DNA from: Brasenia schreberi
Taxonomy: Eukaryota; Streptophyta; Magnoliopsida; Nymphaeales; Cabombaceae
Assembly: GCA_036023115.1 (NCBI GenBank)
Contig: JAYKKT010000046.1
Span: 7,721,001-7,785,000 of the forward strand
Direction: 5' to 3'
DNA: 64,000 nt
Part shown: positions 12,939 through 24,725 of the stretch, piece after piece
How positions within the stretch are numbered: position 1 is the stretch's first letter
Layout: the number at the start of each line of letters is the position of its first letter
Notes under the pieces: model-generated
What the model saw: only the letters and a program-made list of their open reading frames with translations
What the model was told of the DNA's origin: nothing
Database searches by the model: none
Translations under genes and position numbers: made by a program

Positions 12939-14590
12939 ATGTGGAGGAGGTGAGAGAACAATGGTTAAAAATCAGAGAAGTGTTTGTATGCAAATGGCTT
13001 TTGGTGGAAGAACAATGGCGAATCAGGAAAACTTCAGCAGAGATTTGTGTTTGTGGAAGCAACAGAAAAGCATAGTAAGTTAATTGATTTCAATTATTAG
13101 TGAAGAAAGCTTTTGCACTGATTCATTCCCCAATGATGGTGGTCATGAAATGAATCTGTGCAAAATTCCTTTGCCAAAGAAATGAAATCCTTGCTTTGTT
13201 TTTGACGTTTGCAGTAGAGAATGAAAAGCAAACAGTTTTGTAATGATAAAACATGGGTTTCCATTATATGCAAATGCCTCCTTAAGTTAACATCTCAACC
13301 AAAATAGAACCAGGCAATAAGAGGACAAGAAAAGTAATCCTTATGATATCCACTTTGATGTAGACAAAACAGATGTTTTCATACTCCGCAGAATTGAGTA
13401 TCCTTCCATTCCTCCAGTCTCCACAAAGTTCCTCATAGTTCTGTTGTTCTTTTTCCTCTATTTCGTTCAACAGTTTCTCTTCTTCATCTCATTATCTTTC
13501 TTTGCTATATTTATCAACCAAATCTACAGGCCCAACCATCTGTTGTGGACAGAACAGAATATGACACCATGGACAACTACATGGAGTGACTCGCAAGAAG
13601 ATAAATGGGCCAAAAAGAAACTGCTATCCTAAGCATGGTCTTGCACATGCACAGTTAAAAATATAAGGTAGATACAGAAGAATTCTAAGGGATGAACCCA
13701 TGACACATTTTGGAAAAAGAAATCCGGCTAATGATTTAACTCATCTAAATAGCTGCTGAGAGGAAATTGAAAGTAACATCAATAAATTGCCAACAATGCT
13801 GCAAAAATCATACATGCCAGCATATCAAAAGGAGGAGCCATACCGATAGTTTCGCAACTCTATATGAAAGAGATGGGGATGGCTTTGTTGGTCATGACAT
13901 TAAACAATGATAAATAATCCTGTAGGTGTTAACTTTTCTATTCTCCCCTTGGCGCTAATTGAATTCACATAGTAGCTGGATTTTTGCGAATCCAACTGAA
14001 ACTCCCTGTGTCAGCGCCTCGTAGTCATATTAATTGACTACAAAGGATATGTTAGCCTCGTTATCAACGATGAATTTCACTACTTTCTGCTTCCTTACTT
14101 CGAACGAGTAAGAGCAATTGGTAGCACATCGAAGACATGATCACCTAAATAAAAGCCCCGGACAAATTGCATGACCAACATCATTATATGTGAGATCGAG
14201 ATATTTTGGGGGGAGGGGAGAGGTGGACCTGTATGAACAAGAAGCACAGAATGCGATATGGACAGTAGAGCCGAAGCCGAGTCCGATGCCGGAGTTCTGA
14301 CTTTCCTGATTCACAAACCACCACCAAAAACAATACCCATCCTTCATAAAACAGAAAATTTTGAATTACCAACATCAATTGTGTGAGAGAGTGAGTGATC
14401 TTCTTACCTGCGCCGTGGGGAAATTGAGAGGGACGGGGGGCTTGTTGCTTGGGTGGTGGTGGTGGTGAGGAGGAGGAGTTTTTGTGGGCGGTGAAGAAGA
14501 GGGTGCAGCAGCGAAGAAGAGGTTGAGAACATCGGAAGCAAAGAGGAAAAGGGGCAACCCCACCAGAAGCAGCTGCACCCGATCTGCCAT
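10951..14590 (-). CDS. SELT: SelT-like protein (selenoprotein T family, Cys form)
   Basis: SelT proteins are thioredoxin-fold, ER-associated redox proteins; plants carry Cys where animals have selenocysteine. Exons on the minus strand: 14590-14408, 14305-14229, 12128-11810, 11058-10951, joining in frame to 228 residues. Exon 1 encodes a hydrophobic start (MADRVQLLLVGLPLFLF) and a Pro/His-rich linker. Exon 2 holds the redox motif in IAFCASCSYR (CxxC). Exon 3 has TMKNMLETQFPGINVVLSNY, PKRLLSKVVPVVQVGV, AGEQIFPRLGY and SFLQSSGAFEVHCDGDL. Exon 4 ends VFSKLMLQRFPGEIELRDLI..ISKKLN. Order and length match the family. At exon 2 two AG acceptors 9 bp apart are both in frame, so ESQ may be included or skipped. 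Introns 2 (2.1 kb) and 3 carry a GA microsatellite and an old tandem duplication. Confidence 0.93.
11212..11697. repeat. Old tandem duplication in SelT-like intron 3
   Basis: Two direct copies, about 11212-11433 and 11456-11697, share AGAACTTGGTGT(G/A)AAGGTAGGAA, TTAAGTAGGACAACCTTGA, GTGGGTGTG and CTGCATGCAC blocks in the same order. The second copy has an extra 20-25 bp and many substitutions, so it is not recent. Confidence 0.85.
12850..12934. repeat. Compound microsatellite (CA)n-(GA)n
   Basis: About 15 bp of CA followed by about 70 bp of GA, inside intron 2 of the SelT-like gene. Translated frames over it (ERERER) are artefacts. Confidence 0.95.
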
Positions 14591-16639
14591 CTCGCTCTCT
14601 TTCTCTCTGCGCGTGTTCTGTAAAGAAATTTATTTGCGTTTTCTATAAGAGTTTCTCAAAACGTATTTAGAGATCTCAACCATTCAGTTTCACCATCGAC
14701 GGCTGCCGATCTGTCTTTGGTTCTCTAGTGGGCCTGCCTGGTACGTTAGAAGAGCAGCCGTCCATCAACAAGTTCGTAGACCTGACATGATCAGAGTAAC
14801 CGGAACCGAATCGATCCAAGACCGATTCTATTTCCAGTTTTGGAACTATCAGTTTTGGGATGGTTTCAATTTAAATCTTAAATCATTTAAAGTCAACAAA
14901 AATATTTAAAACATAAATTTAAATAATTTTTAAAAAATATTTTAGAACTGAAGCCTCATATCTGGTTTGAAGCCGGTTTCAATTCTAAAAACCTGAAACT
15001 GAACCGGATGTTTTTCAGTTCAGGACCCGATTTCAATTGAAATCATCGAACCTGTTCCAAACCAATCATGTCTACCTTTTCTTCTCCACAGTCTAATTAT
15101 ATATTTTTCAGTTAGAAATATGCAGCTTGAATTCATCTTGAACCCAAAGAGACCTGACCCCGACTAATCCACAATGACCCCGACTAATCCATTTCGAGCC
15201 CAGTTGGCCCTCCATGAGGGTAAAATTTTCTCTAACTGGCTTTCTCGGTTCACAAGACTCAAACTTGAGACCTTCGTTAAGCGACCGGTGATTTTTAATA
15301 ATCGATGACCTAGATTAGTACCATTCTCACCAAATCCAGAGAGCGATCCAACTTTTCTCTTCATCGGATTCAAGTGGAGACCAAAGATCTTGAGTAATAT
15401 TTATTACACGGAAGAATGTGTGCGAGCACGCAAGACGTTTTACTTCATTATATATGTTGAAGATGAGAAATATAGTTTGTTTCATTCACAGGATTTGAAC
15501 TCGAGACCTTGATTCAGGGAAACAAGTGCTGAACCACTTGAACCAACCAATGTTGGTTTGAATTGTGATCACTTTCTCGTCAATGCATGTATACCATCAC
15601 CACTCAAACCATACTTGATCAAGAGTAGCAATAGAATGCAGCACGGAGCATGCTTTTGAGCACGAGTGCTACTAGGATTGTGATGCCCTGGGAAGTCGTC
15701 GTGCACTGTCTAGTCATTCCGAATGCAGCACGGAGAGAGGCTTCTTAAGGTTGCATTCATGAGGAAATGTTTGGATATCGAGTTAACTGCAGTGGTAGGC
15801 ATATTCATGGGCGACCTAAGGTGGAAGCCTCACCCGGAATCAGGAGTCCCCCGAATCTATACAGATGGTCTGGATTTATTAAAAACTTCAATGGATTGTT
15901 TCACGAATTTCACCTAGAACTTCGCCTCACCCTAGAAAATTTTCAGGCACTAAAATGGCTTTATGCTGCTACCTCTGCAATGGTGTGAGCTTTGCCTATA
16001 TGTTCTTCCTGACCTGCTTATGAACATAGGTTTCATTCAGCACAGATTTCCAGAAAATTTCTTTATTGTGCTTGTGATGTTTGAAATATTATTTTCAGTT
16101 TTACAAGTACGAATGATATTTCTGATAGGTGCCTTCTGCAAGAACCATGCTAGTCTATGATTATGAAATTTCTGGCGTGTTGGTATCTACGAACTATTTC
16201 CTGCTCAACGTGCTTTATGTCTCAGTAAGAACTAAAATAACTCGCCATTCATGCATTTCTGTAATGATCAAACACTGCCACAGAGATGAAACAATATATA
16301 ACGCAGTGTTTCCTGTTCAACGCTCCCCACTTAGTCTAAGACGGCAGCACCAACACTGTTTTACAGCCAGAATCTAATGCACAATTCCAAATGAATACTT
16401 GCTGCTTGCTCATAAAAGAATAACATGATTGAAGGTTCTAACCATCGTCTAACATTATTAAAGTTTGGTATTACAAATGGGTGAGGTAGAGGAAGAAGGC
16501 AAATGACGGGATTTCATTGCTCCCCAGAGACGCAAAAAATACCAACACCGACCTCGGACATCAGAATTCTCAAACTGCAAAAATAAGAAGAAAGCTTCTC
16601 CCCCTCGGCAAGCATCAATTGTGCAAATAATTTACCATC
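14591..16639. other. Intergenic between the SelT-like and carrier genes
   Basis: Contains the presumed SelT-like promoter (14591-14760), an old AACCGG-rich dispersed repeat (14790-15070), SINE-like relics in minus orientation around 15170-15330 and 15480-15560, and unassigned sequence to 16430. The last 200 bp before the carrier stop is its likely 3' UTR. The small open frames at 15723-15988 show no recognisable protein. Confidence 0.55.
15480..15560 (-). mobile_element. tRNA-derived SINE-like relic
   Basis: Minus strand reads GGTTCAAGTGGTTCAGCACTT (box A-like) then AAGGTCTCGAGTTCAAATCC (box B-like) about 35 bp later. A second weaker box B (CTCAAGTTTGAGTC-like) lies at 15245-15275. Confidence 0.45.
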
Positions 16640-19600
16640 TTATAAGTTGGCAGTTTTGTGTAAATACCGACTCTCATAAAGTCCAGTTACTTGGTCCGCC
16701 ACTGCCCACATGATTGCTTGGCCAGGAGGAATCCTCATAAGCCTAGGCACTAACCCCTTCCATAAGGCAAGGAGTCCCTCCTCAGCAAAGATGGTTCTGA
16801 TGGCATGAAACATTCCCTTGTATTTGACATTCCCGTCGCTTTTGTTCTGGGCCATAAGCCTCGTCTTCACCACATCAAAAGGGCCAGTGCATATCGGACC
16901 AGCGGTACCTGCAAGGAATCCTGAAATCATTGATTGCCATGGCTGCAGGATGTGACCATCCCCTTCATGCTTCTTCCAAAGCACTGTATCGAAGATGTTC
17001 TTGGCTGTAAACATAGCGGCTTGATTTGTTCCATTCCGCATGACAGTGGGGGAAGCACCGGCCCAAAGTCCTAAAATCCCCTCCTCACGAATGATGGTGC
17101 GAGCGCAATGTACCGGTCCTTTGTATTTGAGAAGCTCAGCACTCAAACCCTTCTGCTGTTGCAGTCTAATCTTCACCACCTGCATGTGTGAAGGAACCAA
17201 AGAACTTGTGAAATTAATGATAAAATCATCCGTCAAACTATAACATGAAAGTTGTATAAAATCAAGGAGGTAAAAATAAATAAGATTCTTAAAAGTGTTT
17301 CTACATATATTGGAAAAACATCAGTTAACTTCAAATGCCTTCACATTTGTGCGTTAAGACAGAGACTGGAGAAACCGTTTCAATTACAACAACAACAACA
17401 ACAACTAAGCCTTTGATACTAGATGGGGTCGGCTACATGGATTCTTTGTTTCTACATAGCCCTATCATAATTGTAGAATCCATGGTAAATAAGTCTGACA
17501 AAGTTTTACACTGGCAGTTGAAAGCCTAATACAACCCTCCTCCTTTATCCAGGCTTGGGACTGGCCATGCAAGGGTGATCCCTTACAAGGGTAATCAACT
17601 CCAAACAATAAGATAGCAAAATTCATCATGAAAAAAGATGGCATGAGATTTCTCCCGTAATCGTAGGATTCTGATAACAAGATTTGTCACCATGACTTAA
17701 GACTTAGAAGTCACATATGGCACCATGACAAGCATAAACTTGAGAAGCAAGAACCAGACCTACTTAATCTAAAAGGCTGGGGAAAGCCCTTACTTGCTGG
17801 TTCCACCCTTAACATGTACCAAGGGATAGCATTCACCCAGAGAGCATGCATTTAAAAAGAAATGACTTACAAAATAGGGGCTGCTTGCCAAAACATGCAT
17901 TCTTAGAGGTCCACCTCGCCTTATTGTAGCCCATTATAGAAATCTTAACTTCAACTACATGCATAATGTTATTGCACTAAGATCAAGCAACAACTAATTC
18001 ATTGTGTACAAGCTTGTACAAATGAAACCGTTTCAATTACTCTTTCAAAATGCTTGCACAAATGAAAAAGCCTGAAAACAAAACTAACTAGTTCTTTTCG
18101 TGTACAAGCTTGTAAAACTAATTCAAGACTAGAAGTGAACTTAATGACGAGATCTATAATGATAGTACAACAACAACAACTAAACCTTTTCCCATATTAG
18201 AGGGGTCGGCTACATGGATTCTTTGTTTCAATAAAGCTTGATCATGTGCATTGATAACATTTAACTCAACATAAGCTAAATCATTCTTTATTAGTGTCAC
18301 TCTCAATTTGTTTTTAATAACCTCATTACATATACGGTCTTCCTTTTTATGACCACTCATCCATCTCAAGATCTCCATTTCCGCCATAAACATATTTTGT
18401 ACATGTTGATAATTAACTATCCAATACTCAGAACCATAAAGCATAATGGGTAAAATTGCTGCTCTATAATATTTACCTTTCAACTTTAATGATATCTTTT
18501 TATCACATAAAATACCAGATACACCTCTCCATTTTAACCAACCTTCATTAATGATGTGTGTAACATCTTCAACAATTTTTCCATCACTCTAAAAAACTGA
18601 CTCTAGATGCTTAAAACTTTTCTTATAAGGGATAAGATGTGCACCAATTTTAATTTCTATGTTATTTGAAGCAACCAAATGGCCAAACTTGCATTTCATA
18701 TATTTTGTCTTCGTTATGCTAAGTTGAAACATATTTCCAATTTCCTATTCACTTTTCCTTAGGCTCATCCACTAATCCAATGTCATCAGCAAATAACATA
18801 CACCAAGATCTATACTGATGATGAATGACAAAAACTTTCAGGCTCCAATCTGGCAGGTCCTAAGGCCCTAGAACAGGCTCTTGAAAGAGCGTATCACCAT
18901 TCAAAAGTATTCACTTAAATTGAATTATGGAAATCCCTTTTGAACTAATGATGGAAGTGTCATAAGAAGCTAGTGCACCTGGCATTCAATACACTCCAAT
19001 TTGTCAGAGAATTGCTAAGGTTGTTCAGAATGAAAGGCCTATCTTTTCAAGTTGCTTCATATTATAACCCCACAGTGGCTACAGCCTCATAGTCCATCAA
19101 CATCGTAATAGTCTTATGGCTACCTCTCCAAGAGGATCCAGAATCACTCCCCAACACATAACAATACTGGCAAGAGGCATAATGGCACCAAACACCACTA
19201 GGCTTTGAGGCTCATCTTCAATCACCAAGAACGGAGAGAGGTACTCCCTAATTTCTCACTAGATATTAAGAATTAGTATATGTAACAGATACTGAAAAAA
19301 GAAACCCAAGTAGTTCACTATGGCCCAGATAGCAAACAAAAGAGAGGACATCAATTCAAGTTGGTGAATGGAAGGATGATATTGTGAATTTGTAGACTGG
19401 CTCACATTAATACTACAAGTACATTAAGCAACAGGTAAATTGATTGCTTCCTTTACAGGTTACATCCTTCCCAGTCAGTTTCTGTTCCAATTGCAATCTA
19501 GGTTTCTATTACCAGCATCACAGTGGAGGAGAGGAAGAGTCCCGACAGGTACCTGTCACTATATTCATGTTGCCTTTTATTATCTCTTAATCATGTTGTT

Positions 19601-22022
19601 TAACTCTTTCTCGTCATTCTTACTTGTACTTGCTTTCTAATAAGAGAGATGAAGCACGTTTTCACTTATGCATAAACTTCACATCATCTGGTTATTCCAT
19701 CTCAATCAGAACCTGTCACGTGAGATTTATAGTGAAAACTTCCATGTGTGAAATATGAAAGAAGTTACTCCTTGCATGTTGTATAAAAGGACAGGAATTA
19801 GGTGGAAGAGTTCATATATCTCGAGTTTTACAACATTAGTTAATTTCAATCTGCGTGCAGTAGAAATCGCAATTAGGATTTGCAAGCACAGGGAGTCTCA
19901 TAGGAGGCAAAGTTGTAGCATCACTTAAGATAGAGATGGAACACACTGATGATTATGTCCTGCTGTAAAGTGATAACGACATTATTTGCGTGTAAAGCAT
20001 CACAGAAATACACACATCAACTTTCTTCTCTTGGTTTTACAACCAATGGTATAAAACTCGCTTAGCTAATTTCAGAATGATTAAGAATTACACTGGAAAT
20101 ATTCTGGATGTTGCTTTCAGCATTTCACATAGTGAAGAATACAGAAGATCCTAATCCTGCTTCTATTTTTTAATGCAGTTTTGCCATGAAGTCAACAGGG
20201 CTATTTCTACATGGTCCTGGCACAAAGAGCATGTGGAATTGTAGATGCTTTAGTAGTATCAGATTGGTTGAAACATTGCATATGTATCATGGAATCTAAA
20301 GCAGAAATTAATAAAATGATCACATATGAGTTTTCTAATAAAAGGGAGTGCTCTTCAAATGAAAAAGTCTTCCTTGATTATTGAAGTCTCATGTAGAATT
20401 TGTTGGACTATTATGTCAGCAATGAAACTATACAAACAACAACTAAGCCTTTTCCCATACTAGACGGGGTCAGCAATGAAACTATACAGAAAGACATTGA
20501 CCAAAGAGAATAAGCAGCACTTGTAACTTGATTATTTCACAAGATGTCTTTGGTTCATGTCTGCCGTATCTCTTCTTATGATGCAACTTCACACAGAGAA
20601 CAGTCTTTGGCATAGTCAATTCCCTCTCAAGAAGTTTTCCATCAACGTCTCTCTTCACTTAAACCTTCCACAGAAATTATATGGGCTTTAGGAGAGAAAT
20701 AGCTGCTTATAAGTTGGTTGTGTTTCAAAGATCTTGTGTTGATCTCTACCATCTCTCTTCTTACGATGCAACTTCACACGGTGCATAGTCCTTCCACAGA
20801 TATGCATGGTGCACGATCCAGTCAATTAATTGAAAGCGCCAAATATTTTTATCTTATGACAGTTAATCACAAGAGATTCCTCTTCATGCTCGACCAGTGC
20901 TGTAAAGAACAAGTCAACTTTATTAATCAGTGTCCTACAGCATTTCCATGAGATTTGCCAATGCCAAAACATCCATTGTTTAAAAATGGATTTTCTCCCT
21001 CCATGAGAAGAACATGAAAGATCAACTCTCACTTTCTGGAACTCTATGGAATCGCTTATGTTGTTATCCCCACCTCGTTTCAAACAACAGGGTTACACAA
21101 CTCCCCTGTCCGTGTTCTTCCAAAAGATCAACACCATCCTAACCTTTGAAGACCCCACGGTTCTTTCTACAACAAGAACTAACAAAGCTCGTAAAGAGTT
21201 CCTTATGTACCCATTCGCGGCTTCCCAGACAAACCTCCCACAAAAATTGAAGTCTTATACACCGCTAATGAATTTTCTCCCCTTCGCCATAGAACCAAGG
21301 AATAACAAGGGCATCAATCAGTGAATCCTAAACATTAGTAAGGTAGTAAACTTCCATAAGATAATGAACAGAAAGATTGAACCCATAACAAATTACCAAC
21401 AAAACATTCCACTCTCTTACAACAATTAGGCACTGAAGATGAAAAACTGAAGAAAAAGGAAGCACGCAACGATTTCAGTGATCCCCAAACCAGCGGAGCA
21501 AGGGGAGGAGATCAAAAGACATAGAGAAAATAACAAGAAGACGAAGAAGAGACACTGTGTAAAGATGGGATTTGTTCGTACCTCAAATGGAGTGACGATG
21601 AGAAGGGCTTCAGTGACGCCGGCGCCGAACCCGGACATGAGTCTCGCTTTGTGGCTGATTTTTCCCGTTTCGGGGTCGGCAAATGCGGATTGCAAGACGG
21701 CGTTGGTGCCCATGCGGAGGGTGTACTTGAGAGTGAGGTGGGTAGCAAAGGGGGTGAGCCCTTTCCACATTGCTCTCACCCCTTCCGATGTAACTATTGT
21801 TTTTCCGCAATGAAAAATCCCCTTATAGTTCCCGGAACGGTCGAGCTGCAACCTCGTCTTTATCACGTCGATGGGTTGCAGGCAGCACGCCTCGACCGTG
21901 CCTCCCAACGATCCCGATACCGCCTTCATGTACGGTGGTATTACAATGGTCGACTTCGCCGCCGCCGCCGCCGCCGCCTTCTTCGACTCGCCGTCTCTTC
22001 CCTGCTGCGTTTTCCCTTCCAT
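16640..22022 (-). CDS. SFC1: Mitochondrial succinate/fumarate carrier (SFC1 type)
   Basis: Inner-membrane carrier of the mitochondrial carrier family; SFC1-type members exchange succinate for fumarate, linking the glyoxylate cycle and gluconeogenesis to the TCA cycle. Two exons, 22022-21582 and 17179-16640, join in frame to 326 residues, close to the family's usual length. Three carrier repeats show signatures QPIDVIKTRLQ (about residue 50), TPFEVVKIRLQ (about 145) and GPFDVVKTRLM (about 250), each with the PX(D/E)XX(K/R) pattern. The intron falls inside the second signature (TPFE|VVKIR). The C-terminus reads PPGQAIMWAVADQVTGLYE. The N-terminus is Ala/Lys-rich with no long presequence, usual for carriers. 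The ATG lies about 38 bp from a GA tract in the leader. The 4.4 kb intron holds three LINE 3' fragments. Substrate is by family resemblance. Confidence 0.93.
17380..17600 (-). mobile_element. RTE-type LINE, 3'-end fragment with TTG tail
   Basis: On the plus strand it starts with ACAACAACAACAACAACTAAG (the complement of the LINE's TTG tail), then TGATACTAGATGGGGTCGGC, ATGGATTCTTTGTTTCTACA and ATCCAGGCTTGGGACTGGCC. Lies in the intron of the SFC1-like gene. Confidence 0.8.
18165..18820 (-). mobile_element. RTE-type LINE fragment with reverse transcriptase relic
   Basis: The longest LINE copy here. The minus strand encodes in order a polymerase core CMLFADDIGLV (complement of 18780-18812), then SGILCDKKISLKLKGKYYRA, MLYGSEYWIVNYQHVQNMF and EMEILRWMSGHKKEDRICN (18154-18483), ending at a TTG-rich tail near 18165. 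Frameshifts and stops break the frame; 5'-truncated just upstream of the FADD motif. Confidence 0.9.
20432..20475 (-). mobile_element. Short RTE-type LINE tail
   Basis: Only the extreme 3' end: CAAACAACAACTAAGCCTTT then CCCATACTAGACGGGGTCAGC. Flanked on both sides by a copy of CAGCAATGAAACTATACA (20418-20435 and 20471-20488), a probable target-site duplication. Confidence 0.8.
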
Positions 22023-22058
22023 CTTTCTGACTCTCTGTTTCGACGGTGGTAGTGATCG

Positions 22059-22059
<1 letters not shown>

Positions 22060-22088
<29 letters not shown>
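22060..22088. repeat. (GA)n in the SFC1-like 5' leader
   Basis: GA microsatellite about 38 bp upstream of the carrier ATG, reading as CT in the presumed 5' UTR. Confidence 0.85.
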
Positions 22089-22091
<3 letters not shown>

Positions 22092-22594
22092 TCAAGAAGC
22101 AGCAAGCGTCAAAGAGGAGTGGCGAATTGTGACCATCAAGGTCATTGCTCGCGGGACGGATGAAAGAACGAGGGAGGAAAAGGCATCGATGGCTTGTGGG
22201 GCCTGACGCTATTTATCAGTGTCTAATTATGAATGGCAGTGCAATGCATCATCATTCATTTCTCTTTCGACCACCGCTTTCTCTCGCGCCTTCTCTCTGA
22301 ATCTGAGGCACCGTCTGCGGTTTCGACGATTGCTACTTGTTTCCTAGCCTCTCTGCTAATAATCATCATCAGAACCCGCATAAAAAATCTCGCCCACTGG
22401 CCACTAACGTGAATTAACAGTTCAAACGGACACTCTCCAAATGCTCGACGAGATCATCTGGTTTGTGGAACCAGTGATCCATTCAGTTTAACCACAATTG
22501 TTGTCATGAGGACCCCGTAAAAGAAGAAATGATAAGCTGGCCTGACTAAAAGTAGTAGCAGCTTATTACGGGGCTAAGTATTAATAGACAATAG

Positions 22595-22690
22595 CAAAGC
22601 AACTAGCTGGTGGACTCACAAGTTGAAGGTTATGAGCTCGATGGTCAAGGATGTGCATCTGGCTTCGGTCTCCCTGTTGTACCTACAAAA
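22595..22690 (+). mobile_element. tRNA-derived SINE-like relic
   Basis: Box A-like TAGCTGGTGGACTCACAAG, then box B-like GGTTATGAGCTCGATGGTC, then GTGCATCTGGCTTCGGTCTC and CCTGTTGTACC, which resembles the 3' part of the copies at 46.2 and 48.8 kb. Confidence 0.5.
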
Positions 22691-23097
22691 TTTAAGCAAA
22701 TATCACTTTTGATCCAAAAGTTTTATGAGTTTAACATGAGGATTAGTAGTTCTTGAACAAGTTACAGCTCGGTCGTATTGCCAGGTCTATTCGTGTTGAC
22801 TGGTTTATGCTGATTGCTGCATTTTGCCGTGATGATGATGGAGCTTACTGATTAGGCATTTCATCAGCAAGTGTTCTACTTTCTACCCTGTACATGCTCA
22901 CAGCCTAGAGCAAACAGATCAAGAGAGCGAGTCGGGATGCCCACGATGGGATTGTGTGAGCGAGTCAACCGTAGTAATCTGGACCGTTGAAAACTTGCGG
23001 TCGACCTATGATATCCGGGTCTCGTTGGGATGTCTATGCCTCTCAAGATGATTTTGCCGATGTGATTCAACTGCAAACCATTTGCCATCATGAGTTC

Positions 23098-23155
23098 TAA
23101 GGAAATAAAGAATCCGTGTACCCAACCTCATCTAGTGTGGAAAAAGACTTGATTG
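23098..23155 (+). mobile_element. RTE-type LINE tail
   Basis: AAATAAAGAATCCGTGTACC, CAACCTCATCTAGTGTGG and AAAAAGACTTGATTGTTATTG match, with substitutions, the CAAAGAATCCATGTAGCCGA..GGCTTAGTTGTTG end of the other copies. Confidence 0.7.
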
Positions 23156-23689
23156 TTATTGATTCAATTGCAAAGAAATGGTGAAGCATATAAGTGTGTC
23201 TTTGTGTTTATGGAAGGTTTTAAGTACGTGTTTGTATGACAAAAAAACTGAAACGTTTCTTCCTGCTCCCAATTACTGCATCTCTTAGTGGTGCTTTTGT
23301 GATGTGATGAATTTCAGTTAGTGGTTTGTTCTTTTGTCATGATATAGTGTAAACTTTTATATTTTTCATTTTGAGAGATCTACTGTTCTTTGTTTGTATT
23401 GTTATTCGATTTCATGCCGCTTTATTAAGTCCTTTCATGTTGCTGGGTATGCTAGCTCCTTCAAAAGGAGGCACCAACGCAAGCCGCTCATCCGTTCTTG
23501 CCTCCCCTCACGGTAAGTATTTGAAGCAACAAGAACAGAGCCCTAGTCTAACATGGCAAACAAAGATTGCTAACGTGCTATAGGTGCTGATGTGACACTC
23601 TCTTGGCGCATATATATATATATATATATGACTTCAATATCCACATGACATGGCTTATGTGGTGTTGTTGTCAACGCTAACGTGGTACT

Positions 23690-24725
23690 GACATCGGAAC
23701 TCATGTAGCACTATGCTAAACTTTTAGTTTACTGTGATGTGATATCATCCACTTTAGTATCTTATAGTATTTATATTTAAAAATAAATATTTAATATTTA
23801 AATTCAGTTTACTAATGTAAATGATAATTTAAAAAACTTCATTGAAATGCTTAAGACATATTTAAAATTTATTTGCAATGAGATAACCTTAAATATTAAT
23901 ATTAATTTATGATGATAAATTTGATTTTATTTAGATACTTAACTATTAAGTTAAATGTTAATTTAAATTAGTGAATTTTATTTATGTGTAATCATCGATG
24001 CGAGAATAAATTTTATATTTTAATGGGCATGAAAGTTAAGATTGATTGAATGAGGCATCAAAGTTAAGTTGATCTTAGTGACATGAAAATTAAGTTCATA
24101 CAAATAAGTATTTAATAACATGAAAGTTTTGGTTTAATAGTACAAGTTAATTTTTGAACATTTTGGTTTAATAGCACAAGTAATTTTCAATATATTAATA
24201 TAAATTTATATGGCATCTCATTTGCTTGATTTCTAAAATTGGTTGATTTGTTTCTAAATTAAGGTAAACTAGTATTCAAATTAATAAATATTAAATAAAA
24301 TAAAGTTTATTAACATAAGTTAAGATTTAATATTCAAAGTAAGCTTATTATAAAAAATTAATGTTATATATATGTTGTAAGCATTTCAATGAAGTTTCTA
24401 AATTATGATTTATATTAATAAACTTTATTTAAATTTAAATGACTAATTTTCTATTAATATTTAACTTTTATAGATATTAATTTATATTGTTAATTTGATA
24501 CTAAAATAGATTTTCAAGATATCATAAGGTATTAAATTGACTTTCAATGATACTACAAAGTACTAAAGCTGCTTTTAATGATACCAAAGAGTACTCAATT
24601 GAAAATTTAACACAATGTTGATGTCAATGACAAGTTAGTGCTGATGTCAATAGGTCAACGTTGAAGTCTAAGGTATATGTGACGTGAACAATTATGCTAC
24701 CTCATACTCCACGTTAACAACGTTA
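23690..24725. mobile_element. Foldback / MITE-like element with long inverted repeat
   Basis: Very AT-rich block whose two halves are imperfect reverse complements. The clearest arm pair is AACTTCATTGAAATGCTTA (23836-23854) against TAAGCATTTCAATGAAGTTT (24378-24397), with similarity extending outward through TTTACTAATGTAAATGATAAT on the left and its complement on the right, to CTTTAGTATC-type words. Centre is near 24.1 kb. No protein-coding frame and no certain target duplication, so the outer ends are estimates. Confidence 0.7.

Larger units (their letters stand above)
22089..23690. other. Intergenic upstream of the SFC1-like gene
   Basis: Presumed promoter region of the carrier to about 22.4 kb, then a SINE-like relic (22595-22690), a short LINE tail (23098-23155) and sequence without recognisable coding content. 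Confidence 0.55.

Noticed and set aside
12710..13083. Frames rich in RERERE across 12.87-12.93 kb
   Set aside because: Produced by the GA microsatellite inside a SelT-like intron.
15723..15988. Two overlapping plus-strand frames at 15.7-16.0 kb
   Set aside because: They use different frames of the same DNA, match no family I know and have no exon structure.
23600..23630. Possible CRISPR-like or satellite array
   Set aside because: Only a short AT run; no regular repeat-spacer structure anywhere in the window, and the genome is eukaryotic.
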